Positions 10,998 through 21,510 of a stretch of 64,000 nucleotides of DNA are shown in pieces; the stretch's first letter is position 1, and each line of letters opens with the position of its first letter. The position numbers and the translations under genes were made by a program. This DNA is from Mesorhabditis belari (lineage: Eukaryota > Nematoda > Chromadorea > Rhabditida > Rhabditidae), in contig CAUEEP010000755.1 of the NCBI GenBank assembly GCA_958450365.1, positions 434,001 to 498,000 on the forward strand. Reading direction: 5' to 3'. The notes beneath the pieces were generated by a model that had not been told where the DNA came from, searched no databases, and saw nothing but the letters and a program-made list of their open reading frames with translations.

Positions 10998-11391
10998 CAC
11001 TCCATCGAAACTCCATTGACCAGCACTGTTGCAAACAAATGGTCGGTAGGTGCTATGGGAAGTGGTGTCGTTGAAGCCAGACTAAAGGTTTTCATGAATC
11101 TTGAACTTTTTTCGAAATTAAATTGACAGTCATAAAGTAAACATTTCAACATTCAACTAACCGGGTTTACATTTAGGTAAATGTAGCTGTAAAGTTGATC
11201 GCCGTATCCTGGCCCAGTCCACAACATGAAACCGGCCTAGATTCGAGTTTAACTATGATGAATCAGCCAAATAAAGCATCACTTTTCAAAAATAATTCGA
11301 ATTTCTTCAAATTCAACCCACATGCGTATATGGAGCATCAACTTTACAAAACCAATCAGCGACCAAACAATTGTTATTGGTTGAGTCAATT
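10998..11391 (-). pseudogene. Duplicated last exons of the astacin gene
   Basis: Three minus-strand exons correspond one to one, with identical lengths, to exons of the astacin gene in copy 2: 11391-11322 (IDSTNNNCLVADWFCK), 11236-11171 (AGFTLWTGPGYGDQLYSY) and 11081-10998 (TYRPFVCNSAGQWSFDG). Splice signals are kept (the first donor here is GTGGGT instead of GTGAGT). Everything upstream of the metalloprotease gene is cut off at 11492, so this is an orphan gene tail. Confidence 0.8.
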
Positions 11392-11492
11392 CTAAAACAA
11401 AAAATCGTTTAATAAAACCAATGTGAAACAAAAATGATCATAAAGAAACTCTTTAACTTTTTCTTTTAACTTAATTTGTGCCTTTTCTATGA

Positions 11493-11535
11493 AAGGCCGC
11501 AACACAGCGTAGAGCTGAAATAATCAATTAGTGAC
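11493..11535 (-). pseudogene. Inverted fragment of the receptor's fifth exon
   Basis: The complement of this segment reproduces the end of the intron and start of exon 5 of the receptor at 3303-3349 (TTATTTCAGCTCTACGCTGT) with few differences. It marks the breakpoint of the 8.3-11.5 kb duplication and shows that the rearrangement involved the receptor gene itself. Confidence 0.75.
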
Positions 11536-11658
11536 CGCAACAATGAGGTCAACTGGCTGAGGTCGCCAAATCTAATGAGACCTAGACCAATCGACGCAGA
11601 ATTTCACGTTGATTCCGAATCTGCTTTCCGTTTCTGCTGAACGTTATTCTGGCAGAAG

Positions 11659-11790
11659 TTACGCGGCAGAAGCGCCTAACGCTTTGTTAGGAGCAGTGGT
11701 CATTTGGGTCTTAGCGGCTTCCCTGCGGGCCTGCTTCAGTTTTTTAGTATAACGCTTTTGGAGGTCTCTGCCGTCAACGGAGAGCTCGAA
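11659..11790 (-). CDS. C-terminal fragment of an unrecognised basic protein
   Basis: An open minus-strand frame enters from the block boundary and reads ELSVDGRDLQKRYTKKLKQA and then ARREAAKTQMTTAPNKALG to a stop at 11659. Composition (Lys/Arg helix then Ala-rich tail) looks like a real protein C-terminus, not random sequence. No family is recognised. It abuts the edge of the triplicated block at about 11789, so the rest of the gene was probably lost in the rearrangement. Confidence 0.3.
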   Translation of the reverse strand, partial: FELSVDGRDLQKRYTKKLKQARREAAKTQMTTAPNKALGASAA

Positions 11791-13756
11791 TGTGCTTCCT
11801 TCCGCCGGCCAAAACAACTAAACTAACTTGTTCAATTTTGTATTTATCTTTGTATGTCTAATGTTCTTGTTAACGTTGAGTTTTTTCTTGGCTTGTTGTT
11901 TAAAGGATGAAAAACTCACAAAATGAACGACGAAATTCGTTGTTTCTTCATCTCGTTTTTTCATTTTACGAATGATATACATTCTAACCGCTGTATAACT
12001 TCATCAATTTGGGCAGCCACGCGGTGCCAACTGCGACTTCTTAGTATTATTATATTCCATTGCATTATAAATTATTTTGTATTTATTATATTGCAAGTTA
12101 TATTCCAAATTCAAAATCGCTCATTTTTCTGTCTACGAGTGATCGAATTCACTTCAATTCGTTATTTTTGATCTCTGTTTTTCATTTTTGTTGATCGAAC
12201 TTACTGTTTCAATTTTCAGTGGTATGGAGATGTCAACTCGTCTTTGTTTCATCCGGGGTCTTGATTCATTGGAAGTGTATGCCAACGTTTTGGAGGTCGT
12301 CCATCAAGAAAAAGCATTGCGTTTTGCTTATCCAGACAATTCGGATGGTCGCAAATTTACGGTGAAAATGGATAAGAACGTCCACGTTTTTCTACCAGAA
12401 ATGACACTTGAGGTATATTTGATTTACTTTTAACCTTTTTGAGAAATTGTTATAGGCTTGAGCATTCTTTAATGTACTAAAATAACGTAAGCAGATGAAA
12501 CACACTTTTTTGTTCATATATTGAATGTATCTATGATACTAGATCTATAAGGCTAATTATGTTTATTTAATCTGTGTACTTTTAGTATCAAAGCGAAGGC
12601 GTTTGGCTTCGTACTGAGGTGGTCGGTTTCTGTGCTGAATTCATCGACATGGTGAAATTTGCTGCCTTTCTCACAAAATTGTCCAATATTGCCGGTTATC
12701 AGCAGGTTTAACTTTATTTTTGTCTAATAAAGATATTTATTAGTTTTTGTGTTAACTAGGTTTAAAAAAAAATAGCATGACTAATGCATAAAAAGGAATG
12801 TTTAGTTGGTTGTATCAGATGGCGATTCATCCCAAGAAATGGAAGAAGACGAAGACGATTCGCAAAGTGATCAATCGGATGAATACATGTTAGTTGTATT
12901 ATTTTTGCTTGGAATAAAATTTTGCTTGCATGATTTATCAAAATTGAGTAGGCTTGCTTGCCTGATATAGCTTGATTTGATCCAAATTTCTATTGTTTTT
13001 CGTATATTATTCATGGCATATATGAGTAATGGATTATTTTTAGCTCGATGAATCCTGAATACAGCATCTTGAAAGACTACACTGCAATGGCTGTGACTCC
13101 TCAGCATATTGAGCTGGTTGTCGCGGGACAGGCACATCGTTTTGGACATGGACCTCTGGTTCCTCGTCCGCTTCCGCGTCCTCTTCCGCGTGGTCGTGGT
13201 CGTGCCGGTGCTCAAGGGGCTCCAGGCTATGAATACAGAAAGGCTCCAACACAGCCTAAGGACAAATGGATGGCCTACGTCATCCCAGGCGTGATTCTAC
13301 AGGTTAATCCTTTTATATACTTCATATATAGTTATTTTATTTTCAGGCCTTGGCAAACCAACAATACGTGGATGTCTTTGAGGTCGACCTATATATTGAA
13401 TTCGACGACGGTGATCTTCAGAGCGACTTCGAAACGGCTCTCAAGGCGAACAACTATTTTGCCAAGAAATAATCGTTCTTGTTATGTTATCCAATAAAAA
13501 TGTTATTTACTTTTCTATAATTTTGATTGAAAAATTTGTTTTGCACAAATTATTTGGATACTGTACATACGCTTTTTTTTCCTATTATTCGATTATTTTA
13601 GATGTCCACGCGCATTTCGTTTCGTCTCGACTACACAAGCATTCGGTCACTTCGCCGGGGATTTATCTTCAACTATCAACGACACCTATATCGTTTTGAG
13701 CACGGGCCGATCAGACGACGTAAATTCCTTATGAGGGAGCAAACCACCGCAGGAGG
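11789..13756. repeat. Triplicated block, copy A (direct)
   Basis: This block is near-identical to 16356-18326 (direct) and 27706-25753 (inverted). It starts with AATGTGCTTCCTTCCGCCGG, which in the inverted copy is the very end of the PABP coding sequence, and ends shortly after the small downstream frame at 13602. Introns are as conserved as exons, so the duplications are recent. Copy A is the shortest; B and C share extra sequence at both ends. Confidence 0.9.
12224..13472 (+). CDS. Unknown five-exon nematode protein, copy A
   Basis: Exons 12224-12412, 12586-12705, 12806-12888, 13044-13302 and 13347-13472 join in frame to 258 residues. The first two exons (63 and 40 codons) encode a mixed beta-type domain with FRGVDSLEV-like and GVWLRTEVVGF motifs (here FIRGLDSLEV). 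Exon 3 is acidic and Ser-rich (EMEEDEDDSQSDQSDEY). Exon 4 has an Arg/Pro/Gly stretch (RPLPRPLPRGRGRAGAQG), suggestive of nucleic-acid or nuclear interactions. The end is ANNYFAKK. No signal peptide or membrane segment is seen, so nuclear or cytoplasmic location is inferred. No family is recognised. All five exons are open in all three copies, which argues for selection or very recent duplication. In the inverted copy the gene follows PABP on the same strand. Confidence 0.75.
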
Positions 13757-13805
13757 CCTACTATTACGTTTAACATTCTTTTTAACTTCGGGAGTTTATT
13801 CCTGA
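13602..13805 (+). CDS. Small downstream reading frame, copy A
   Basis: It starts right after a TTTTAG acceptor 129 bp beyond the stop of the five-exon gene and begins MSTRISF, the same heptapeptide that starts the inverted copy's exon 1 region (EMSTRISFFRG). It continues with RLDYTSIRSLRRGF. Copy A diverges from its sisters after about 13756, so the end is different. It could be a downstream gene's first exon, an alternative last exon, or non-coding; a second frame (FGHFAGDLSSTINDTYIVLS) through the same DNA is equally open until a TGA, so the true frame is uncertain. Confidence 0.3.
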   Translation: MSTRISFRLDYTSIRSLRRGFIFNYQRHLYRFEHGPIRRRKFLMREQTTAGGLLLRLTFFLTSGVYS

Positions 13806-13922
13806 AAAATCAACTAATAATAAACCAAAATGATAAGTTTACCTCCGAGTCAGAAGTGTTCGCGAAATGTTCTATTTCTGTCAGTTCTTTTAGTGCCGCC
13901 TATGATAACCGGTTGATGTTCT

Positions 13923-14265
13923 TCAAAATACACTAACTTGACTTGACGACAGTTCTTGAACTTTTCTTGGACGCTTGGGAGGCGAAGCACCTTCTTTTTC
14001 GACATTATTGTTAGTCTGAAAAACATAGATATGTAAACAAAATATAACTCTGAACCTGAAGAGGTTCAGAAGCCGATTCCCAAGTCACTTGTGCCGATTT
14101 TCTTTTTGAATTTGCAACTACAGACATCACTTTCTTCGGATTCTCTAAATTAACTTATTAAACATGTTAGTTGTGGGACGATACGAAACCTTTAGGAGAA
14201 TCGTCATCCTTCGAAAGTTTTTGTTGAGCTGCTCGCAACCGTGCCGAGCGACGTCTTGTTTCCAT
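13923..14265 (-). CDS. Small basic, probably nuclear protein downstream of RFC2
   Basis: Three exons (14265-14190, 14144-14056, 14015-13923) join in frame to 85 residues: METRRRSARLRAAQQ at the start, a Lys/Ser-rich middle (SVVANSKRKSAQVTW) and a tail with PPKRPRKVQELSSSQ, a good candidate nuclear localisation signal. Splice sites are canonical (the last two introns end in TTTAG and TTTCAG). It starts only about 130 bp beyond the RFC2 stop on the same strand, the spacing typical of nematode operons, so it is probably the second gene of an RFC2 operon. No family is recognised; function unknown. Confidence 0.65.
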
Positions 14266-14396
14266 ACTAAATCATTTATTTACGCAACTTGATAATAAAA
14301 GTGAAACACAAGACCCGGAATTACGAATTAAATTTAAAATAAAAGTAGAGATCGTAAAAAAATACAAAATTATAACGACACATATAGCAGCACAAT

Positions 14397-15365
14397 TTAT
14401 TGGAGTCGCTGTCGAACATTGCACAATTTCGCCACGAGGCCAGAGAGTTGGGTGATCGTAGCAAGTCCATCGATAACTCGCAAGTGAGCCTCGGCAGTCT
14501 CCTTTACAAATTCCATTTTTAGATATTGTGGAGTCTCGGCGGCTTTGCAAACACGGAAAAGATTCGAAATAATGTCATCGGGTGAATATCCAAGCTTGTA
14601 AAGATCGTGAATGATAGAGGCAGCTAGAAGAAGTCGGCCTTCAACACAATAGTTTAACATTTCAAGCATCAGTTGAGGATGAGGTTCATCGCAAACCTTG
14701 AAAACGTTTTCCGCATTCACATTTCCATAACCAGAGACCGTGCACTGTAAGTTGTTCAGCGCTTGTCTCATATCGCCTTGCGCTGTGAAGAGAATTGCAG
14801 CCAATCCCTCATCATTGTAGGAAACATGTTCTGCCTGGCAAACGTCTTGAAGCCTCATCAGCATTTGAGCATCAGTCAACTTCGAGTAGCGAATGATTGC
14901 GCACCGTGATTGAATGGGCTCAATAATCTTCTCGGATTGGTTGCAAGCAAGAGCAAAACGGGTAGTCTTGCTGTAGATTTCCATGATTCGACGAAGTGCT
15001 TGCTGAGCCCCCTCCGTCATCGAGTCGGCTTCGTCAAGGATGATGATTTTATGCTTTCCATGCGACAGTGTGACTTTGGTCTGGGCGAATCCTTTGATTT
15101 TGTTGCGCACGACTTCAATTCCTCGATCATCCGATGCGTTGAGCTCCAAGCAAGCCTCTTTGAGCTTTGGGCCGAGCATTTCCCGAGCCATGGCTCAAAT
15201 CGCTGTCGTTTTCCCGCAACCTGGTGGTCCAGAAATGACGATATGGGGCACGTTTCCCTCAACAGCAAAGACTTTGAGACGTTGAACTGTCGACTCATTT
15301 CCAACCACGTCAGCCAGCGTTTGAGGCCGGTATTTCTCAACCCACGGTAGACCAAAGTCGTCCAT
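14397..15365 (-). CDS. rfc-2: Replication factor C small subunit RFC2, with one in-frame TGA
   Basis: A clamp-loader AAA+ subunit that helps load PCNA at primer-template junctions. It is a single exon from ATG at 15365 to TAA at 14397, 322 residues. Visible motifs: RFC box PWVEKYRP at the N-terminus, Walker [10 protein letters not shown], Walker B with LDEADSMT, the SRC motif (IQSRCA), and sensor-type [15 protein letters not shown]; the C-terminal collar region follows. Length fits the family (about 330-350). The oddity is TGA at 15197-15195, just after the Walker A, where relatives have a hydrophobic residue (Trp or Leu); everything on both sides is in frame and highly conserved. The lack of introns is also unusual. 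It could be a point nonsense mutation, a consensus error, or a recent retrocopy. Upstream, TTCAG and TTTAG sites before the ATG could serve as splice-leader acceptors. Confidence 0.9.
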
Positions 15366-15513
15366 TCTGTTAACTAAATTACGAAATGCTGAACAATCAC
15401 AAAATTTTATCGTCACCAAACGCAGCCCTGGGACGACCTATCGATTTTGTAAAGTGTAGTCAGTACAATGTTGTGCAAACTTGAGATTTTAATAAAATAA
15501 ATGTAAAAATTAT

Positions 15514-16349
<836 letters not shown>

Positions 16350-16350
<1 letters not shown>

Positions 16351-18326
16351 CGGGGGCTTCCAATGTGCTTCCTTCCGCCGGCCAAAACAACTAAACTAAC
16401 TTGTTCAATTTTGTATTTATCTTTGTATGTTCTTGTTAACGTTCTTGTTTTTCTTGGCTTGTGGTTTAAAGGATGAAAAACTCAGAAAATGAACGATAGT
16501 CGCTGTATAACTTCTATCAATTTGGGCAGCCACGCGGTGCCAGCTGCAACTTCTTTGTATTCCATTCGATTATATATTATTTTATATTGATTATATATTA
16601 TATTGCAAGTTATATTCCAAATTCAAAATCGCTCATATTTTTGTCTATGAGTGATCGAATTCACTTCAATTCGATATTTTTGATCTCCCTTTTTATTTTT
16701 TTTGATCGAAATTACTGTTTCAATTTTCAGTGGTATGGAGATGTCAACTCGAATTTCTTTCTTCCGGGGTGTTGATTCATTGGAAGTGCATGCCAACGTT
16801 TTGGAGGTCGTCCATCAAGAAAAAACATTGCGTTTTGCTTATCCAGACAATTCGGATGGTCGCAAATTTGCGGTGAAAATGGATAAGAACGTCCGCGTTT
16901 TTCTACCAGAAATGACACTTGAGGTATATTTGATTGACTTTTAACCATTTTGAGAAATTGTTATAGGCTTGAGCATTCTTTAATGTACTAAAATAACGTA
17001 AGCAGATGAAACACACTTTTTTGTTCATATATTGAATGTATCTATGATACTAGATCTATAAGGCTAATTATGTTTATTTAATCTGTGTACTTTTAGTATC
17101 AAAGCGAAGGCGTTTGGCTTCGTACTGAGGTGGTCGGTTTCTGTGCTGAATTCATCGACATGGTGAAATTTGCTGCCTTTCTCACAAAATTGTCCAATAT
17201 TGCCGGTTATCAGCAGGTTTAACTTTATTTTTGTCTAATAAAGATATTTATTAGTTTTTGTGTTAACTAGGTTTTAAAAAAAATAGCATGACTAATGCAT
17301 AAAAAGGAATGTTTAGTTGGTTGTATCAGATGGCGATTCATCCCAAGAAATGGAAGAAGACGAAGACGATTCGCAAAGTGATCAATCGGATGAATACATG
17401 TTAGTTGTATTGTTTTTGCTTGGAATAAAATTTTGCTTGCATGATTTATCAAAATTGAGTAGGCTTGCTTGCCTGATATAGCTTGATTTGATCCAAATTT
17501 CTATTGTTTTTCGTATATTATTCATGGCATATATGAGTAATGGATTATTTTTAGCTCGATGAATCCTGAATACAGCATCTTGAAAGACTACACTGCAATG
17601 GCTGTGACTCCTCAGCATATCGAGCTGGTTGTCGCCGGAAAGACACTGCGTTTTGCACACGGACCTCTGGTTCCTCGTCCGCTTCCGCGTCCTCTTCCGC
17701 ATGGTCGTGGTCGTGGTGCTGGTGCCGGTGCTCAAGGGGCTCCAGGCTATGAATACAGAAAGGCTCGAACACAGCCTAAGGACAAATGGATGGCCTACGT
17801 CATCCCAGGCGTGATTCTACAGGTTAATCCTTTTGTATACTTCATATATAGTTATTTTATTTTCAGGACTTGGCAAACCAACAATACGTGGATGTCTTTG
17901 AGGTCGACCTATATATTGAATTCGACAACGGTGATCTTCACAGCGACTTACTACTGGCTCTCAAGGCGAACAACTATTTTGCCAAGAAATAATCGTTCTT
18001 GTTATGTTATCCAATAAAAATGTTATTTACTTTTCTACAATTTTGATTGAAAAATTTGTTTTGCACAAATTATTTGGATACTGTACATACGCTTTTTTTT
18101 CCTATTATTCGATTATTTTAGATGTCCACGCGCATTTCGTTTCGTCTCGACTACACAAGCATTCGGTCACTTCGCGGGGGATTTATCTTCAACTATCAAC
18201 GACACCTATATCGTTTTGAGCACGGGCCGATCAGACGACGTAAATTCCTTATGAGGGAGCAAACCACCGCAGGAGGCCCAGACCGTCTCCCGAAGCTTCC
18301 TCCAACAAAGTGCGGAAGGGTGCTTG
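16350..18326. repeat. Triplicated block, copy B (direct)
   Basis: Same block as 11789-13756 and, inverted, 27713-25753. It shares the extra left-edge GGGGCTTCC and the extra right-edge sequence up to GGAAGGGTGCTTG with copy C only, so B and C are each other's closest relatives or A lost its ends. Its left edge sits directly inside the RAN exon at 16350. Confidence 0.9.
16735..17992 (+). CDS. Unknown five-exon nematode protein, copy B
   Basis: Exons 16735-16923, 17097-17216, 17317-17399, 17555-17822 and 17867-17992, all in frame, give 261 residues. It has the same layout as copy A: an N-terminal domain starting MEMSTRISFFRGVDSLEV, an acidic exon 3 and an Arg/Gly-rich exon 4. Exon 4 is nine bases longer than in A and C (RGRGAGAGAQG). 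The last exon differs from A around DNGDLHSDLLLALKAN. No disabling change is visible. Function unknown. Confidence 0.75.
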
Positions 18327-18451
18327 CTTATCTTCCTTGTTATAAGACGCAAAGTTTGGGTGTGTTTTTGTCCGCTCACCACCCCATAACTCGAGTCTCA
18401 ATTCGAATTAAGCTATGTGTTGGCCCAAATCGTCTAATAGTGAATTTTTGA
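18122..18451 (+). CDS. Small downstream reading frame, copy B
   Basis: Counterpart of 13602 and 25957, again preceded by a TTTTAG acceptor about 130 bp past the five-exon gene. The frame stays open through LPKLPPTKCGRVL and beyond the block edge at 18326 into unrelated sequence, where it has no meaning. Whether the block part encodes a conserved exon or is only a neutral frame is unclear. Confidence 0.3.
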   Translation: MSTRISFRLDYTSIRSLRGGFIFNYQRHLYRFEHGPIRRRKFLMREQTTAGGPDRLPKLPPTKCGRVLAYLPCYKTQSLGVFLSAHHPITRVSIRIKLCVGPNRLIVNF

Positions 18452-18468
18452 TCATTGATCGTTTCAAG

Positions 18469-18642
18469 AGCTGGCTCAGCTGGCTCAGCAGCAGGCTCAG
18501 CTGGCTCAGCAGCAGGCTCAGCTGGCTCAGCAGCAGGCTCAGCTGGCTCAGCAGCAGGCTCAGCTGGCTCAGCAGCGGGCTCAGCTGGCTTAGCAGTAGG
18601 CTCAGCTGGCTCAGCAGCAGGCTCAGCTGGCTCAGCAAAGGT
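18469..18642. repeat. Minisatellite, 21-bp unit
   Basis: About eight copies of a 21-bp unit (GGCTCAGCTGGCTCAGCAGCA), each reading as a seven-residue peptide in every frame; the plus-strand frame ending at AKVF reads Gly-Ser-Ala repeats and the minus-strand frame Ala-Glu-Pro repeats. It directly precedes a TTTTCAG acceptor near 18652. Coding use is possible but there is no supporting context. Confidence 0.9.
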
Positions 18643-18652
18643 TTTCAGATGC

Positions 18653-18912
18653 CGCGCGGCGAAGTGAACATGATGATCGGCGTGGAGACGATGAGTCTTC
18701 AAGATTGTTATCTCCTGGATCCAAAGGTATTTCTTATTGTTGCTAAATAAATTCGAAAATGTGGCTCCAGTTTGAGGGAAGTCTCGGCGCTCAGTGGTTT
18801 ATTGAGGGTCTCATGTCGACACTCGCGTCAATCTTTTCGCCTGGTCTCGATTCGACTCTTTGTTTTCTTTTTCATCATTACCTTGTCGAGATCCCGCATA
18901 GCAATATTATGT
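18653..18912 (+). CDS. Two exon-like segments of unknown protein
   Basis: After TTTTCAG a segment reads MPRGEVNMMIGVETMSLQDC to a GTATTT donor at about 18727. After a CTCCAG acceptor at about 18770 the second segment reads FEGSLGAQWFIEGLMSTLAS and ends at a GTGAGT donor. Codon usage in this frame is good and splice signals are canonical, but a second frame with a hydrophobic stretch is also open. No family is recognised and no start or stop can be fixed. Confidence 0.35.
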
Positions 18913-19143
18913 GAGTTTCAACGTATCACATAATCTCGAAAATCAAGAGACAAAACGCTCAAGTCAATCACTTAAGTCAAGCCTTGTTCCTCTCTAAGCT
19001 TATCTGTTAGAGGCAATAAAATGAATAGCTCCAATCGATTCACCGTCTCTCAAAACCCCCGGACAAATTTACAGCTGAATCTTTTTTCTATACAATTTAC
19101 AAAGCAAGTCCAGACAGGTTGGGCAAAAACAATTGATATTTAG

Positions 19144-19461
19144 CTCACAAAGACTTTGGTCACTTTTACGGAAGCAGCTATGTCCCGACGGTTCAAGAAC
19201 CCCGGTTGGTCAATAATCTAACTAAACATAATGAACCTAATGTCAGTCACTTTCTCGAACCGAAGATGGAGTGTTGATCACCGAAGTCGATCTAAATCAA
19301 TGTAGACAAGTCAAAGATCACTGGGGATTCAGAGTAAATCCTTAATGAAAACCTATACCAAAAATACATTCTAGATGACCCAACGTCTGGCCTTATACGC
19401 TCGTTCATTCGCCGAAACCGCCAAATGCGACTACAAGCCGCAAATCATTCGTGATTTGTAA
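19144..19461 (+). pseudogene. upb-1: Beta-ureidopropionase C-terminal fragment
   Basis: Beta-ureidopropionase (nitrilase superfamily) performs the last step of pyrimidine breakdown. Three exons encode its last part: 19144-19204 (HKDFGHFYGSSYV, then PDGSRTP in a shifted frame), 19247-19333 ([19 protein letters not shown]) and 19375-19461 (MTQRLALYARSFAETAK, end at TAA). The order and spacing match the family's C-terminus, but the alpha-beta-beta-alpha core with the catalytic Glu-Lys-Cys is absent upstream, and one or more bases are missing between SSYV and PDGSRTP. It is a truncated gene end. Confidence 0.8.
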
Positions 19462-19909
19462 AAATGTGATAAGAAAATGTATTAGACCAATAAATTACCA
19501 TAAAATCAACACAACAAGCGAAAAGTCATAAAAGTAACAAATGTACTGGATTGATGCATCTGAAATAGCTAAATTTTCCGAATCATCCACCACATTTCAA
19601 GAGTTCTTTAGTTCTTTTATGGGGGTGGGGCAATTACGACCTTTTTTGGCGCAACGCAAGCTGAACTGACTAGTGTTTGAGAAGCTTCTCCATTATTCCA
19701 TGTCAAATCAAAAGCTGTACCGCTGTTTTGAGCTTAAGGTTACAGTCTTCAACTCCAACCAAGCAGAATTTAGATGGATGCTCGGGTGAAAAGGTTTGCA
19801 TGGTATAGCCATTTCATATGCATTGATCCAATACAAAACAACAATGATAAATGACTAGGTACTGTAATTTAAAATGAAACAACCAAAAAGTAAAATTCAC
19901 GGCTTTAAA

Positions 19910-20908
19910 TCATTCTTCCATTTGATCACCCTCTTCTTCCTCTCCTCCTCCTCCTAGGGTCCACCACGATGTACAGCCAAGATCTGTTTCTGACGTCGAA
20001 CTAATGATCTACAAATCAACAACAATTCAAGTTGCAACTGGGTACTTAGGAACTTACTTCGAACGACTTTTGCTTTTTCGCTTCCTCGTCGCTCAAATCT
20101 GGTTTAACATCACTAAAATTCAAATCAACAAGACAATTTCCTTAACACTTACTTAAAAATGTTTTCCACCACTCTAAATCGTACGTCTTTTCCTGGATCC
20201 AGGTGTAGTTTCGCCGGTGGCTCATCGTCCTCTTGTTGATATTCCCAATACCATAACTAAACAAAACATAATATGCAAATAAAAGCTAGTTGAATGCGTC
20301 GAAAGCTACCTGTTCGTTTTCTTCAAATATGTGAGGGGATGGCAAACCGTGCGCAGGAATAAAGATATCTTCAAAGAAATTCACCGATAGAGTTCACCCA
20401 ACTAAAGCTTATTTTTTGCAGAGCAACAACATCTCAAAGATTTACTTTCGAAGAAGCGATGACTTTGGCCTCGATGATTTCCTCGACAAATGGCCGAAAT
20501 ACAATGAAACGGAACTAAAAACAACGTTTTACGCAAGTGATACCATATAATACTTTCACTTTGATGTGCCCGCGTCCATCTCCAGGTAAAAGATACGTGT
20601 CCCCAATTTCGATCAAATCGAAGAGACAAATGCACAAACCAAAATCGATGACCACCTTGTTGGCAAAGCGTTTGTTCAGCTTTAGCGTTATCTCCTAAAG
20701 TTCATAAAATTACAGGGAATCGGCGCACAATACACTTAAGTAAAACATCACTAGTGTTTACCATCAAATTTACGCACCACTCACTTTCCCAATTGCTTCG
20801 ATTTCTACAAGCAATGTAAATAGCGAAACTTACACTCTTTAAATCATTCTTTAGCTGATGTGGAAGAATGGAGACGATATCCCGCATCTCTACTATATAT
20901 AAAAAAAT
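19910..20908 (-). CDS. POLR3H: RNA polymerase III subunit RPC8 (POLR3H), probable frameshift
   Basis: RPC8 pairs with RPC9 to form the Pol III stalk used in initiation. Seven exons on the minus strand: 20908-20834, 20694-20554 (ANKVVIDFGLCICLFDLIEI, PGDGRGHIKV), 20514-20446 (FRPFVEEIIEAKV), 20401-20310 (SVNFFEDIFIPAHGLPSPHI), 20256-20153 (GKDVRFRVVENIF), 20112-20058 and 20008-19910 (DLGCTSWWT then an acidic end). Tip and OB-fold signatures are clear. Two oddities: exon 4 needs one extra base near 20390 to keep the conserved SVNFFEDIF in frame after exon 3, and the expected initiator Met reads ATT in a TATATA tract at the edge of a repeat; an internal ATG (20887) would cost a few residues. It lies downstream of the TFIIIC gene on the same strand, so two Pol III genes may share regulation. 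Confidence 0.85.
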
Positions 20909-21275
20909 TTCCTCTGTCCGTCCGTCCGTCACGCTTCGGCCTCGGCCCCCGCTGAATCGATTTTGCTGATTTTTTCACAGTAAATATAAATAGCGGAAAG
21001 AAGGTGAAAATGATAAAAATTTATACGAAACTCTTGAATTTTAGTACTTTTTTAGACTATTTACGCTTTTACCCGAAATCGGAGTGCAGAATCGCGCAGA
21101 GTGCTTCATTTTTAATTTTCTTTTCAGATTTCGATTCCTCACAAAAAAGTAGGGGATACGTAAAAAATTTTCAGAATAGGTTATCTGGATGGAAAATCAG
21201 ATTTTTGGACATTATAACTGTTGCACACCACCACTGCGCCCACTGTTCTGCTGGTTTCCGATAAAACAAACATCT
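20888..21275. mobile_element. Possible Helitron-like or MITE insertion
   Basis: Near the RPC8 start the plus strand reads TCTCTACTATATATAAAA followed by CTCTGTCCGTCCGTCCGTCA. A TCTCTACTA terminus is typical of some Helitrons, and TATATAAA followed by a GTCCGTCC-type microrepeat is common in non-autonomous repeats. The far end cannot be defined. No coding sequence is evident between here and the TFIIIC gene's stop at 21511. Confidence 0.35.
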
Positions 21276-21510
21276 AAATACTACAATTTACAACAATGCT
21301 TGTTTAGCAACTCATTTTGATAATGAAAAGCTGAAACCAATATTTTGATCTCTGTACGCAATCGAGAAACATTTATTTAACAAAGTTACTATCAAGCAAC
21401 AGAGTTAAGATTTTTAAACAGAAAAGTTTAGGTGTAAGTAAAACAAGGCAATGACAATGACGAGATCGGTTAGCATTAAAATTTAAGATAAAACTTCCAA
21501 TCAAAATATT

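Larger units (their letters stand above)
8262..11492. repeat. Segmental duplication, copy 1 (receptor 3' end plus astacin 3' end)
   Basis: This block matches 28768-32446 in the same orientation: mariner remnant, hairpin arm, receptor exons for TM6-TM7-tail, a GC-rich minisatellite, and three minus-strand exons of the astacin gene's tail. The right edge is sharp: after TTTGTGCCTTTTCTATG the sequence switches to an inverted piece of receptor exon 5. Copy 2 has an extra ShKT exon near 31.0 kb that is missing here and a complete hairpin at 29.5-30.0 kb where only one arm is present here. Confidence 0.85.

Noticed and set aside
14910..15350. 146-residue plus-strand frame over RFC2
   Set aside because: Antisense shadow of the highly conserved RFC2 coding sequence.
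18376..18750. Gly-Ser-Ala, Trp-Leu-Ser and Ala-Glu-Pro repeat proteins
   Set aside because: All frames through a 21-bp array are open by construction; no evidence for translation.
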